This document shows, one piece after another, positions 50,460-59,470 of a stretch of 64,000 nucleotides of DNA (the stretch's first letter is position 1; each line of letters begins with the position of its first letter). Location of the stretch: positions 37,421 to 101,420 of the forward strand of contig CAZIVP010000014.1 in NCBI GenBank assembly GCA_964542915.1, in the 5' to 3' direction. The stretch is from CAZIVP01 sp964542915 (lineage in GTDB: Bacteria; Calditrichota; Calditrichia; Calditrichales; Calditrichaceae). The notes beneath the pieces are model-generated. The model searched no databases, was not told the origin of the DNA, and saw only the letters and a program-made list of their open reading frames with translations. A program made the translations under genes and the position numbers.

Positions 50460-50993
50460 TCACTGCGCTACCAGTTGTTCGCGTAACTTTATCAGGTGAT
50501 AGCGAATACTGCTGTCAATCACCTTATCGCCCACCCGAACGATGAATCCACCCAGCAATTCATCGTCGATGCGATGCTTGAATTGTACCGATTTGCCTGT
50601 CGCGCTTTCCACATTTTTCTTGATCTGCTCGAGCTGATCTTCATTCAATTCGCGGGCGCTCACGAGCTCGCCTTCTGTCTGATTACGATATTCCAGTAAC
50701 AGGAGGCGGAAAACATAGACGACCTCAGAGAGAAGGGAAGCCCGCTTTTTCTTCGCCAATAGAAGCAAAAAATTATACGTCAGGGTTTCGGTCTTTCCTT
50801 TGAAGACATCTTTAAGCACATTCGCCTTTTTCGATTCACTGATTAATGGATTGGCGAGAAATGCACTCAGCGATTCATCCCGCTGCAGTATGGAGCGTAT
50901 ATTATCCACATCCGCTTCAATCGCTTCAATGTTTTGCTCTTCCAGCGCCAACTGAAACAGAGCTTTAGCGTATCGTTTTGCGACGCGATTCAA
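50460..50993 (-). CDS. atpH: ATP synthase F1 subunit delta
   Basis: A 177-residue subunit joining F1 to the peripheral stalk. Signature helices AKRYAKALFQLALEE at the N-terminus and the C-terminal FKHRIDDELLGGFIVRVGDKVIDSSIRYHL block (in parts: ELLGGFIVRVGDKVIDSS). The start is a TTG at 50993, with AAGGA seven bases upstream; the only nearby ATG is out of frame. A TTG start may limit output, as the subunit is needed once per enzyme. Confidence 0.94.
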   Translation of the reverse strand: MNRVAKRYAKALFQLALEEQNIEAIEADVDNIRSILQRDESLSAFLANPLISESKKANVLKDVFKGKTETLTYNFLLLLAKKKRASLLSEVVYVFRLLLLEYRNQTEGELVSARELNEDQLEQIKKNVESATGKSVQFKHRIDDELLGGFIVRVGDKVIDSSIRYHLIKLREQLVAQ

Positions 50994-51008
50994 CCCGGCA
51001 TCCTTTTT

Positions 51009-51503
51009 TTAGTTGTTCAGAGATTTCGGCATGGATTTAATGTATTCATCCACGATGGTCTTTTCTTTTTCTTTGTCCAGGCTTTGTTGGATGATTTTTT
51101 CAGCGGCGCCAATGGCCAAATCGGCAACCTCGGCACGCAGAGTCGAAAGGGCGCTGGCCTTTTGCTGCTCGATCTCGCTTTTGGCTTTTTCGAGCATTTT
51201 GTCCGACTCCTGACGCGCTTTCTCTAAAATTTCCTGGCGCGATTTTTCTGCCAGTTCTTTATTCTCTTTAAGGATGCCCTGCGCCTTGGATTCCGCTTCC
51301 GCTATCATTTTCCTGTGCTTTTCGACCAGAGCTTCGGCTTCGTCCCGCTGTTTCTGCGCCTGTTCAAGGTTTTCCGTGATCTCTTTTTCGCGGTCATCGA
51401 TAATCTTTAACAGCGGCTTCAGAGCCACTTTGGACAGAATCAACAGTACGATAAGGAATGTAATCCATGTCCAGACCATCATTCCCGGATCTAATTCAAG
51501 CAT
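51009..51503 (-). CDS. atpF: ATP synthase Fo subunit b
   Basis: A 164-residue peripheral-stalk subunit: one membrane helix about 8-28 (MVWTWITFLIVLLILSKVAL), then one long charged coiled coil rich in E, K and A. LKPLLKIIDDREKEI after the helix is the family signature. A single b gene is present, so the stalk should be a homodimer. AGGA precedes the ATG by nine bases. Confidence 0.95.
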   Translation of the reverse strand: MLELDPGMMVWTWITFLIVLLILSKVALKPLLKIIDDREKEITENLEQAQKQRDEAEALVEKHRKMIAEAESKAQGILKENKELAEKSRQEILEKARQESDKMLEKAKSEIEQQKASALSTLRAEVADLAIGAAEKIIQQSLDKEKEKTIVDEYIKSMPKSLNN

Positions 51504-51522
51504 GGCTGTATATCCTGGTTTT

Positions 51523-51753
51523 TTATTTAACGGCTAACAACACACAAATCACGGCGCCAAACAGAGCCACACCTTCGATCATCGCCGCGGCAATGATCAT
51601 GGTAATCCGAATCGCATTTCCAGCCTCCGGTTGCCGGGCCGTTCCGTCCATTGCCGATGATGCAATTTTACCAATTCCGAAACCGGCTCCGAATGTTACC
51701 AAACCAGCGCCAAGTCCTGCTGCCAGATATGCAAACGCTAATGCCCAGTCCAT
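51523..51753 (-). CDS. atpE: ATP synthase Fo subunit c
   Basis: A 76-residue hairpin of two membrane helices that forms the rotor ring. Helix one has the glycine-rich GLGAGLVTFGAGFGIGKIA, the loop is ARQPE (40-43), and the ion-carrying carboxylate is E60 in AAMIEGVALFG. The Gln and Ser/Thr that mark sodium-binding rings are missing next to E60, so proton coupling is more likely. A strong AGGAGGA site lies seven bases before the ATG, as expected for the most abundant subunit. Confidence 0.96.
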   Translation of the reverse strand: MDWALAFAYLAAGLGAGLVTFGAGFGIGKIASSAMDGTARQPEAGNAIRITMIIAAAMIEGVALFGAVICVLLAVK

Positions 51754-51808
51754 TATGTTTCCTCCTACAATTTTAAAGTTGCGTATGAATGGTTGATCTA
51801 TGCTTTCT

Positions 51809-52666
51809 TTAATGTTCGGGATTGACGCTCATTCCGATAAATAAGGCTGAAAGCAGCGTAAAAATATACGCCTGAATGAACGCCACCAGTATCTCTAAAA
51901 AGTAAACAAATATGGCAAAACCAATGGAAACCGGTGAAACATAGAATGATTGAAACAATATGATTAAGCCCAGAAAGGTGAACAGGACAAAATGGCCCGC
52001 CACCATATTGGCAAACAGACGGATGGTTAAAGCCACATGGCGCGCCAACAAACCCATAATCTCGATTATAAACATCAACGGCCATAGCCAGAAGGGTACA
52101 CCGTGCGGGACAAGCGATTTATAGTAACCGAAAAGCCCGTTCTCCTTTATGCCGAAAATTTGAGTGGAAGCCAGCGTAATAATCGCAAGCCCCGCCGTAA
52201 CATTGATATTTCCGGTAGATGTTGTAAACAGGGGCACCAATCCCATTAAATTGGAAATGAGAATAAATAAGAAAAAGGTAACCAACAACGGGGTAAACCG
52301 CCGGCCTTCTTTTTCACCCATATTGGCGATGGCGACTTCATCACGAATGTAAAGGACAAAAATTTCCAGGATATTGCCGAAACCGCCCTGCACACGCTTA
52401 CGAAAATTGATCGTAAAACGGAATATTAATATAAGAATGATGCCGGCAATCCACAGCATTACGGTGTGATTACTAATCGAAAGATCAATGGGGACGCCCA
52501 GAATGTGAAAAGGTTCAAACTGGGGAAGTTCAATATGGAGCGCCGGTAAATGCCAGGAATCGCTGTTTCCGATATGATGCTGTATCCATTCGCCGATGTT
52601 TTCGTTCTGCCCTCCTTGGGCCGCCGCCGAATCCGCAATCGCTTCGCTCGAACTCATACTGGACAT
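51809..52666 (-). CDS. atpB: ATP synthase Fo subunit a
   Basis: A 285-residue membrane subunit holding the proton half-channels. Essential R216 lies in LTIRLFANMVAGH, and the last helix region has EILVAFIQAYIFTLLSALFI. The N-terminal 60 residues form a longer periplasmic head (GEWIQHHIGNSDSWHLPALH) as seen in Bacteroidota and relatives. Five or six membrane helices follow. AGGGG is nine bases before the ATG. Confidence 0.96.
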   Translation of the reverse strand: MSSMSSSEAIADSAAAQGGQNENIGEWIQHHIGNSDSWHLPALHIELPQFEPFHILGVPIDLSISNHTVMLWIAGIILILIFRFTINFRKRVQGGFGNILEIFVLYIRDEVAIANMGEKEGRRFTPLLVTFFLFILISNLMGLVPLFTTSTGNINVTAGLAIITLASTQIFGIKENGLFGYYKSLVPHGVPFWLWPLMFIIEIMGLLARHVALTIRLFANMVAGHFVLFTFLGLIILFQSFYVSPVSIGFAIFVYFLEILVAFIQAYIFTLLSALFIGMSVNPEH

Positions 52667-52673
52667 TTGCGCT

Positions 52674-53051
52674 TTACCCCTTTTTAAAGTGTCGATGAAT
52701 CAACATTACTTCCCAAAATTGAAAAATAGCATATAATATAAATAAACTGACCAAAAAAACAAAATGGTCAACCATGCCCGCTGAAAGTATCCAGAAAATC
52801 ACCGCGACAATCAGTAAAAAGCGGATTCCAATACCGGATAGAAATGCACGCATGAACACTTTCATGGACCGGTGAATTGTGAAATAAATAACTAGGAAAG
52901 CAACAACGATATTTGCCGTCGCCAATATTCCCGAATAATACATTCCTTTTATTTTTTCCGGAGAAAAATCCAGGCTTCGGTCCAAAAACACACCGCTTAC
53001 ACTAAAAAAAACAAGAATTAAGCCCACTCCGAAAAGAAATTGTTTAATCAT
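52674..53051 (-). CDS. ATP synthase I-like four-helix membrane protein
   Basis: A 125-residue protein with four membrane helices (about 5-22, 40-58, 70-90, 95-112), standing just before atpB. Size, topology and place match the AtpI/ATP synthase I group, which helps c-ring assembly or magnesium supply in other bacteria. Sequence signatures are weak, so the name rests mostly on position. The start lies four bases after the AtpZ-like stop and the stop is seven bases before atpB. Confidence 0.7.
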   Translation of the reverse strand: MIKQFLFGVGLILVFFSVSGVFLDRSLDFSPEKIKGMYYSGILATANIVVAFLVIYFTIHRSMKVFMRAFLSGIGIRFLLIVAVIFWILSAGMVDHFVFLVSLFILYAIFQFWEVMLIHRHFKKG

Positions 53052-53055
53052 AGAT

Positions 53056-53298
53056 TTATTGACGTTCCATATTCTGAATGGTTTTGATCATACGGTAAAA
53101 TCCAAGCCCCATACCCAAAAAAATGCCCATGATCAGAAACAACGGCGTCGTTCCGCTCTTTTCATCGATATAGTAGCCTACCAAGCCGAAAAAAAGCATG
53201 CCTCCAAAGAGGGCGTATGCAATGCTCAAATACGGAGCTGCTTGTTGGTAAGCGTTGTGAATATCTTTCTGAACGGCGGATTTCTTATTTCGAGACAT
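53056..53298 (-). CDS. atpZ: AtpZ/AtpI-like small membrane protein
   Basis: An 80-residue protein with two membrane helices at about 23-42 (SIAYALFGGMLFFGLVGYYI) and 50-68 (PLFLIMGIFLGMGLGFYRMI), the pattern of AtpZ (AtpI/Ncharge-type, GxxGYxxD and GxxLGxxxGF). The family accompanies F-type synthase operons and is linked to magnesium or calcium uptake for the enzyme. I chose the ATG at 53298, which overlaps the bactofilin gene end by 14 bases; the frame remains open to 53394 inside that gene. Confidence 0.8.
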   Translation of the reverse strand: MSRNKKSAVQKDIHNAYQQAAPYLSIAYALFGGMLFFGLVGYYIDEKSGTTPLFLIMGIFLGMGLGFYRMIKTIQNMERQ

Positions 53299-53698
53299 CA
53301 CTTTTAGGCGGTCCCGAGGGCGGGGGCGCCGACGACTGTTTGCTTTTTTCGACGCCCATATCGGAGGTGCCGTCGAAAACAGCGCCCTCTTCAATGACCA
53401 GTTTGGCGGCTTTCAATTCGCCGACTAAGCTGGATTTCGACTCCAAAACCAATTTTTCTTTTACGATTAACTTGCCTTTAATTTTTCCGCCGATGTTGGC
53501 GTTATTGGCTTCCACATCGCCCTCGATCTGCCCGCTCTCGCCGACCCGTAACATATTGTTGCAACGAATACTTCCTTTTACTTTACCGTGAATCTGAAGG
53601 CTGCTTTCGGTTTTAACCTGGCCGTCGATAAAAGTACCCTTGCTGATGATATTCATCTCGGTTGACGAACTTTCGCTGTTACCACCTTTGAATGCCAC
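53285..53698 (-). CDS. Bactofilin-family cytoskeletal protein
   Basis: A 137-residue protein with the bactofilin beta-helix core about 15-110: repeated short strands with glycine turns (TFIDGQVKTESSLQIHGKVKG in parts, ANNANIGGKIKGKLIVKE, SSLVGELKAAKLVIEEGAVFDG). Bactofilins polymerise without nucleotides and often recruit a wall hydrolase; an M23 peptidase gene lies directly upstream. The C-tail is Pro/Ser-rich. The start is a GTG at 53698 with AGAGGAG seven bases upstream. Confidence 0.92.
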   Translation of the reverse strand: MAFKGGNSESSSTEMNIISKGTFIDGQVKTESSLQIHGKVKGSIRCNNMLRVGESGQIEGDVEANNANIGGKIKGKLIVKEKLVLESKSSLVGELKAAKLVIEEGAVFDGTSDMGVEKSKQSSAPPPSGPPKSDVSK

Positions 53699-53709
53699 TG
53701 TGCGCTCCT

Positions 53710-54519
53710 CTAACTTTTATTCAGATTGCCTTCGTTTACATAAATGAGGGGATTGACAGGCGCGCCGTTACACCACACTTCAAAATGCAGATGTGCACCC
53801 GAACTAATCTCACCGGTATTTCCGAGCATGGCGATGACCTGTCCGCGCGATACACGCTCCAGCTCCGATACAAGATTGCGTTCATTGTGTTTATAAATGG
53901 ACATAAAGCCGTAGCCGTGCTTAATTATGATCACATTGCCGCCGTCATCGGTCCATCCCGAAAACATGACCACCCCGTCGGCCGTTGCTTTGACGGCGGT
54001 GCCGGTGGGCGCCACCAGATCCACGCCCATATGGGCCTCTGAAATAAGCGAATTGCTTTCAAATCCGCGGCTCATAAACCCATCCACCGGCAACAGATTG
54101 GGAATGGTACGGAAAATTGTTCGCTGCTCGGCCAAATTCATCTGATCAAAATCGAGAGCAGTCAAACTAACCGAATCGGCCGGCATGGCTTCCTTCATAT
54201 TGACATATCCGCTCAGCGAACTCCGCAACTTGTTACCATACTGTTTGATCAAATTCAACTCTTCATTGATCTTATTCATCGATTCCATACTTTTCATCAG
54301 CTTGAAATTCTCCTCCTTGAGGCGGGTATTTTCGAGCGCCATGCTCGCCACTTTCCAGTAACTTACCGCCCCGGCGACCACCAAAACGACGAATACCACC
54401 AGCGCCACAAAAATGGCTTTTAACAGGCGGTTATGCATACGAATGGTTTTGGGCTCTTTGCTGCTGTCGGAAACGATGAGAAACGATGTATATTTCGGTT
54501 TGTTTTTCTTTTTTGCCAT
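53710..54519 (-). CDS. M23 (LytM-type) peptidoglycan endopeptidase
   Basis: A 269-residue membrane-anchored hydrolase: cytoplasmic head with many lysines, membrane helix about 34-54, coiled coil about 60-95, and M23 domain about 155-262. Zinc ligands H163 and D167 (AHMGVDLVAP) and the HLH at 243-245 (HLHFEV) are intact, with a further histidine in IKHGYGF. Likely cuts peptide cross-links. It lies 11 bases upstream of the bactofilin gene; such pairs act together in cell-shape control elsewhere. Confidence 0.92.
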   Translation of the reverse strand: MAKKKNKPKYTSFLIVSDSSKEPKTIRMHNRLLKAIFVALVVFVVLVVAGAVSYWKVASMALENTRLKEENFKLMKSMESMNKINEELNLIKQYGNKLRSSLSGYVNMKEAMPADSVSLTALDFDQMNLAEQRTIFRTIPNLLPVDGFMSRGFESNSLISEAHMGVDLVAPTGTAVKATADGVVMFSGWTDDGGNVIIIKHGYGFMSIYKHNERNLVSELERVSRGQVIAMLGNTGEISSGAHLHFEVWCNGAPVNPLIYVNEGNLNKS

Positions 54520-54565
54520 AACAACACAACAAATTTGATTGATTATTTCTGTATGTTAAAGCGCC

Positions 54566-55444
54566 TCAGCGCTCCTGTTTCATCGATTCGAAAATTTCCA
54601 GCAAACGATTCAGATCTTCGGGCGAATAAAATGCCACCTCGATCACGCCCCCTTCTTTTTTGGAGCGTACGTTGACTTTGGTGCCCAGCACTTCCCTTAA
54701 GTCGTCTTCGATTTTCTGCATATAAACGGAGCGTTTCGGTTTGCTCTGCTCAGCAGATTTTTTGCCCTCCAGCGCTTCCTTGACCATTTTCTCCACTTTG
54801 CGTACGGAAAGATTCTTCTTGATTATCTGTTTCCAAATACCTTTTTGCACACCCGAATCATTCAACGAAAGTAAAGCACGGGCGTGTCCCATGGTGATGC
54901 GTTCGTCCTGAACGCTCTCGCGGATTTCCTTCGGCAACTTGAGCAGCCGGATCGTATTGGTGATCGTGGTCCGGTCTTTACCCAGCTTCCGGGCGACCTG
55001 ATCCTGCGTAAGATTACATTCATCAATGAGGCGCTGGAAAGCGGTGGCCTGCTCGATTACATCCAGTTTCTCGCGCTGAACGTTCTCGATCAGTGCGAAT
55101 TCCAGCATTTCTTCCATCGTTTCGATGGCAATGATATAGGCCGGAATCCGCTCGTGGCCCAATTCCGAAACAGCGCGCAAACGCCGTTCACCCGCTACCA
55201 GTTCATAGTAATCTTCGACCCGGCGAACGGTAATGGGCTGGATGACGCCGTTCTGGTCGATAGACTCTTTTAATTCTTCCAGCGTTTCGCGATCAAATTT
55301 CAAACGCGGTTGGAAGGGATTGGAACGTACACGGGCCACCTCAATATCGACCAGCTGGCCCTGCCGTTCCGCCGGCGTCTTTTCCTCGTTGTTCTCCGGG
55401 ATCAGAGCGCTTAATCCGCGCCCCAGCCTATTGGTTTTTTTCAC
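54566..55444 (-). CDS. parB: Chromosome-partitioning protein ParB
   Basis: A 292-residue DNA clamp. N-terminal GRGLSALIP tag for ParA, CTP-binding box with GERRLRA at 85-91, FALIENVQREKLDVIEQA, helix-turn-helix (LTQDQVARKLGKDRTTITNTIRLLKLP in parts) and a C-terminal dimer segment. The start is a GTG at 55444, nine bases after GAGGAAA, overlapping the parA end by 17 bases. No parS-like TGTTTCACGTGAAACA was spotted in the window. Confidence 0.95.
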   Translation of the reverse strand: MKKTNRLGRGLSALIPENNEEKTPAERQGQLVDIEVARVRSNPFQPRLKFDRETLEELKESIDQNGVIQPITVRRVEDYYELVAGERRLRAVSELGHERIPAYIIAIETMEEMLEFALIENVQREKLDVIEQATAFQRLIDECNLTQDQVARKLGKDRTTITNTIRLLKLPKEIRESVQDERITMGHARALLSLNDSGVQKGIWKQIIKKNLSVRKVEKMVKEALEGKKSAEQSKPKRSVYMQKIEDDLREVLGTKVNVRSKKEGGVIEVAFYSPEDLNRLLEIFESMKQER

Positions 55445-56195
55445 CTAACATTTCCTCAGCCAGTGCTATATAATTGCGACTGCCCGTACAGACGGCGTCG
55501 TACATAATGATGGGCTTGCCAAAACTGGGCGCCTCGCCCAGACGGATATTGCGATTGATAACCGTGTTATAGACTTTTTCCTTAAAATATTCGCGCACCT
55601 CTTTTTCCACCTGATTACATAAATTCAACCGGTTGTCGTACATCGTCAGTAAAACGCCCTCTATGGTTAGTTGTTTGTTCAAATTTTTCTGAACCAGATG
55701 AATGGTGTTGAGTAACTGGGACAATCCTTCCAGCGCATAATATTCGCATTGGATGGGAATTAAGACCGAATCGGCCGCCGTCAGCGCATTCAGTGTTAGC
55801 AACCCAAGAGAGGGCGGACAATCCAAAAGAATATAGTCGTAGTCATCCTTTAGATGACGAATCGAATTGGCCAGCCGGTGTTCCCGCTCACTGCTTTCCA
55901 CCAGTTCCACTTCCGCGCCGACCAGACGAATGTGCGAGGGCACGATTTCCAGATAAGGTACATTGGTTTTCATGACGGCTTCTTCAACGGGCAGATTCCC
56001 CAGTACTACTTCGTAAATAGACTTTTCAAGCTCGTCCGGCGCCAGTCCCATTCCGCTGGTGGCGTTTGCCTGCGGATCCACATCGACCAACAAGGTCTGG
56101 TTTTCGGCAACGGCTAAACAACTACTCAAATTGATCGCCGTGGTCGTTTTGCCCACTCCGCCTTTCTGGTTCGTAATCGCAATAATTTTACCCAT
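55428..56195 (-). CDS. parA: Chromosome-partitioning ATPase ParA
   Basis: A 255-residue Walker-type ATPase. Deviant Walker A KGGVGKTTT at 11-19, DVDPQANATSGMG, LLDCPPSLGLLTLNALTAAD, and a normal length. It binds DNA non-specifically and pulls ParB-bound origins apart. First gene of the run parA-parB-M23-bactofilin-atp. The 428 bases upstream have no gene, so a promoter is expected there, though none is clear. Confidence 0.96.
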   Translation of the reverse strand: MGKIIAITNQKGGVGKTTTAINLSSCLAVAENQTLLVDVDPQANATSGMGLAPDELEKSIYEVVLGNLPVEEAVMKTNVPYLEIVPSHIRLVGAEVELVESSEREHRLANSIRHLKDDYDYILLDCPPSLGLLTLNALTAADSVLIPIQCEYYALEGLSQLLNTIHLVQKNLNKQLTIEGVLLTMYDNRLNLCNQVEKEVREYFKEKVYNTVINRNIRLGEAPSFGKPIIMYDAVCTGSRNYIALAEEMLGEKNQ

Positions 56196-56623
56196 AAATG
56201 CTCGTCGTTTTAACCGTAACTGTCAAAAAATTTAATCAATTAATTTATTATGATGGCATCTTCAAATCAAATTATTTCAATAGCTGCTACCCTGCCTTAT
56301 ACCTGAAATGTTGATCGACAGCGTAGTGCGGAGCGCTTCAATCCCACGAGCGTTTCCGAATCAAACGAATATGTCGCAGCCTTCATGTTTGAGCCGGGTT
56401 GTATTGGCATACCCCGCTTATTGCCATTCGCCTTTGTGTTAAAAACGTAACGGATTGGATGAATACCATGGATGCACTTGTGTGTGCAACGAGACCTGCT
56501 ATGATCCCTGCGATTCAAAAGCAGGTTTCAGCCGCGGCGGCCCCATTGCAAGCCATAACAATAAGAGCGGCATCCGGGGGCTAATGAAAAGTAACAGCGT
56601 ATGCACCAGAACGACTTATAAAC
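56196..56623. other. Intergenic region upstream of parA
   Basis: About 428 bases without a convincing gene. Open frames on both strands are under 75 codons and lack ribosome sites. The composition changes from AT-rich near parA to GC-richer at 56300-56600. I saw no parS site, RNA gene or clear hairpin with a T run. Confidence 0.5.
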
Positions 56624-57691
56624 TCAGCGCTTGCCGTAGGCATTGCCGTCTTTGTTAGCGGCTTTTTTACGGGCTTCGGCCTTCAAATTACGCACTTCTT
56701 CCAATAGCGCTTTTCCTCTTTCGGCGTAGGATGCGTCGTAGCCGCGGCGAATAATTGTATCGCAGTGTTCGACCGTTTGCTCGTATTGCTCCATCCGATA
56801 GTACATGGTCGCAATCGTGAAATGACATTTTAACCAGTGCATGGGATTGGGCGTGGGATCGCGCTCAATTAATGTTAATAATCGTTTATAAGCCTTGATC
56901 GCTTTTTGGTATTCATGGCGCTTAAAGAACGTGTGGGCATAGGCCCACAACATAAATTGGCTGGCGGGATACTTCTCCACAATTTTTCCGGCATAATGGA
57001 GCGCTTCGTCATAGCGGCCGTAATCCAGCAGAATATAGACCAGTTGGTGCATCGCCATGTACCGGCTCGGCGTGTCATGGGCCGTTGTCTTTTTGATGAG
57101 GCGAATGCCTTCGTCGCGCATATCATCGACCAGGGGAAGCCATAAAAGAAATTTCAATTTCGTACTGCGCCAGTATTTATAAACGCCGATGCCAAGATAA
57201 GCGTCGTAGCGCGTACGATCCAGTTCCACGGATTTCTCAAGGTCTTCAACAGACTGCATTCCTTTTTTTACCGCCTGATACCATGAACCTTTACGGCCTT
57301 CGTAAAAAGCCAGATAGCCGGTGGCGCTGCCTTTATAAAAATACAGCCGCGATTTTTCTTTGCTGGTCAAACGGTCATTCTCATCCAGACGTGTTTCCGC
57401 CATACGAATGACCTTCTTCAGGACCGATTTAAAGCGCTCGGCCTCTTCCTGCAGATTTTCAAAATGCGTCATTTTGGAATTGAGCACCGAAGCGTAATAA
57501 AAATGAGCTTTGAGACTCGTCGTACTGTCTTCCATAAAAGGCGCCAGTACCGCCTCAGCCGAATCGAATTTGGCGTTAATACTGTAATCAATGCAGCGTT
57601 GCACCCAGTTTTCTCTGCCATCGGGATTTGACAGTACCGTCGTCGCAGCCAGGAAGATAACTCCGTAAATCACATGTAAGCATCGTAGCAT
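56624..57691 (-). CDS. Exported TPR-repeat protein
   Basis: A 355-residue protein with a signal peptide (MLRCLHVIYGVIFLAATTVL) and TPR-like repeats over most of the mature part, the clearest at about 215-330 (YMAMHQLVYILLDYGRYDEA, LWAYAHTFFKRHEYQKAIKA, CHFTIATMYYRMEQYEQTVE). The C-terminus is basic. I chose the ATG at 57691 because AAGGAAAG precedes it and the signal peptide begins there; an in-frame ATG at 57712 just past the protease stop is an alternative. It follows the metalloprotease gene directly, so the two probably form one unit. Confidence 0.75.
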   Translation of the reverse strand: MLRCLHVIYGVIFLAATTVLSNPDGRENWVQRCIDYSINAKFDSAEAVLAPFMEDSTTSLKAHFYYASVLNSKMTHFENLQEEAERFKSVLKKVIRMAETRLDENDRLTSKEKSRLYFYKGSATGYLAFYEGRKGSWYQAVKKGMQSVEDLEKSVELDRTRYDAYLGIGVYKYWRSTKLKFLLWLPLVDDMRDEGIRLIKKTTAHDTPSRYMAMHQLVYILLDYGRYDEALHYAGKIVEKYPASQFMLWAYAHTFFKRHEYQKAIKAYKRLLTLIERDPTPNPMHWLKCHFTIATMYYRMEQYEQTVEHCDTIIRRGYDASYAERGKALLEEVRNLKAEARKKAANKDGNAYGKR

Positions 57692-57713
57692 AAAATTCTG
57701 TCTTTCCTTCATG

Positions 57714-59348
57714 TTAGCGTACCACCGCAATTTTACCGTTATACGTGTCTTGCCCCGTTTGAACGATGTATAAATAAACCCCCGTTGCAATGCGCTTGCC
57801 GAACCGGTCGCGCAAATTCCAATTCAGCTTACCGCTCTGTGTTCCGCCCGATTGCAATCGTTGCACTTCCCGGCCGTTAAGGGTATACACCTTTATCACG
57901 CTTTGCGCCGGGACGTTAAAAAACGTTACCTTATCGAACCCGCTATGCACCTTAACGGGATTGGGTCCCGGCCTGATCTTTGCCGGAACGGTACTGTAAT
58001 CCAGTGCGCTGAGTTTCGTCCGGCCCGAGTTCGTCATCACAAGCACCACGTCATCATCGCTATTCAGGTACAGCGACTGGGCACCGTTAAACGGTTGCGG
58101 ATCGATGGTCGCTTCATCATTTACCAGATGATTGAACATGCCCTGCGAGTGATCCGCTTTCAATACCACATCAAGTAATTTTTCATCATGGGGTGCCAGG
58201 CGAAGATGACGCGTCTTTAATCGGTCGAGATCTTTTTCCGCAGCGCTTTCATCGCCCGTTGGTATCGCCAGTTCAGGGTAATGCCGGCCCTCCGGGAAGC
58301 ACTGCTGCGAACGGCTGCGTTCCCCGGTGAAATACAGCCAGTTGGCGTACACATTGTGGCTGCGCCGGAACGAGGATTGGCGCCTCTGCAACACAACTTC
58401 GAGAGCGGCCAGAGCGGTGGTATCCTTTATGACGTCCCAGCACTCCACCACAATCTGCGGGCTGTGCAGCTTTTCCAGCATGTGAAGGTAAAGCGAATTG
58501 GCGTAGGGGAAAAAACCGATATCGTAATCAAAGGCTTTGGAATTGTCTCTACTGGCAACAGGATTATTACTGAACTTGTTAAAAAATGATTCCAGATAAA
58601 AATAGTAATCGTTAATTTGGTCATAAACCACATCTTCCAACCAGGTGGAGGTCATTTCCATAAAGAACAAATCCTTTTCGAAACGAAAATTATAACCCAG
58701 TTGGATGGCGTGGTGGAACTCGTGGGCGGCGGTCACCCTTAAACCGTCCATGCCCCGCGTATAAAAGATATCGGAGTCGTAATTGTTGTGCAGCTCCATG
58801 TAGCTGGTATAGTTTTTCCCGGGCAGGGCCGCAATATCACGGTCTAGATCGAAATTAGTCAGACCGTAATAATTGAAATTCGAAAAATACACATGGTAGG
58901 TTTTTACGGGTTTGCCGTTTTGATCGGGCGGCGGCCGGAAGCCCATCTGATCGATCTCCACTTGCCAGACATGATCCAGGATAACCGCGGCGGAATCGAT
59001 ATAGTCGGGAATGCGATTGCCGTTTTCATCTTTCACGGATACGGCGTGCCGGCCGTCGGTGTCGTAATGCAGGGAAAAATGACCGGAGGGGCTCGTTATT
59101 TCATGGCTTCGCGTCGGGGCGACCAGCATCTCGTGATCCATTAGCTGTTGTTGCAACGACGGCGACAGGCGATCGTAATAGCGCTGCACCATGGCCCGGA
59201 AGCGAAAACCGCAGCGATCCTGCATTTCCGTCCCCGAGCTCTGCAGATGGCTGTGGATACGCGATTCGACTTCCTGAAGGTTTTCCGCAGAGAGGCTTAC
59301 AGCCAGCATTAAAACGATTAAAAGGCTTTTATAGGTTCGCAATTGCAT
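57714..59348 (-). CDS. Secreted metalloprotease (MXAN_6640-like) with type IX-like sorting domain
   Basis: A 544-residue secreted zinc protease: signal peptide (MQLRTYKSLLIVLMLAVSLS), propeptide-like helix, a catalytic region about 95-340 with the zinc motif AAHEFHHAIQ and a later glutamate in MTSTWLEDVVYD, and a C-terminal sorting domain of about 80 residues (GPNPVKVHSGFDKVTFFNVP, VYTLNGREV, GVYLYIVQT). HEFHH and MTSTWLED resemble the family annotated MXAN_6640. It needs a type IX or similar system for export. The start at 59348 was chosen for the signal peptide; an ATG four codons earlier is possible. Confidence 0.8.
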   Translation of the reverse strand: MQLRTYKSLLIVLMLAVSLSAENLQEVESRIHSHLQSSGTEMQDRCGFRFRAMVQRYYDRLSPSLQQQLMDHEMLVAPTRSHEITSPSGHFSLHYDTDGRHAVSVKDENGNRIPDYIDSAAVILDHVWQVEIDQMGFRPPPDQNGKPVKTYHVYFSNFNYYGLTNFDLDRDIAALPGKNYTSYMELHNNYDSDIFYTRGMDGLRVTAAHEFHHAIQLGYNFRFEKDLFFMEMTSTWLEDVVYDQINDYYFYLESFFNKFSNNPVASRDNSKAFDYDIGFFPYANSLYLHMLEKLHSPQIVVECWDVIKDTTALAALEVVLQRRQSSFRRSHNVYANWLYFTGERSRSQQCFPEGRHYPELAIPTGDESAAEKDLDRLKTRHLRLAPHDEKLLDVVLKADHSQGMFNHLVNDEATIDPQPFNGAQSLYLNSDDDVVLVMTNSGRTKLSALDYSTVPAKIRPGPNPVKVHSGFDKVTFFNVPAQSVIKVYTLNGREVQRLQSGGTQSGKLNWNLRDRFGKRIATGVYLYIVQTGQDTYNGKIAVVR

Positions 59349-59470
59349 GCACCATTCCATCAGCGTGTAAATTGTATAAATGGTAAAAAGCTAAAAAACG
59401 CATCCCTAACTGTCAAAACAATCCAATCCTTTTTGCTGTCCGCTTCCAACTTCATTAAACAACAAACCGT

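Noticed and set aside
56297..56584. Frames on both strands in the region upstream of parA
   Set aside because: Under 75 codons, no ribosome sites, no recognisable motif; possibly decayed sequence but nothing supports a gene.
53285..56623. parS site near parAB
   Set aside because: I read for TGTTTCACGTGAAACA and close variants and found none; the sites may lie outside the window.
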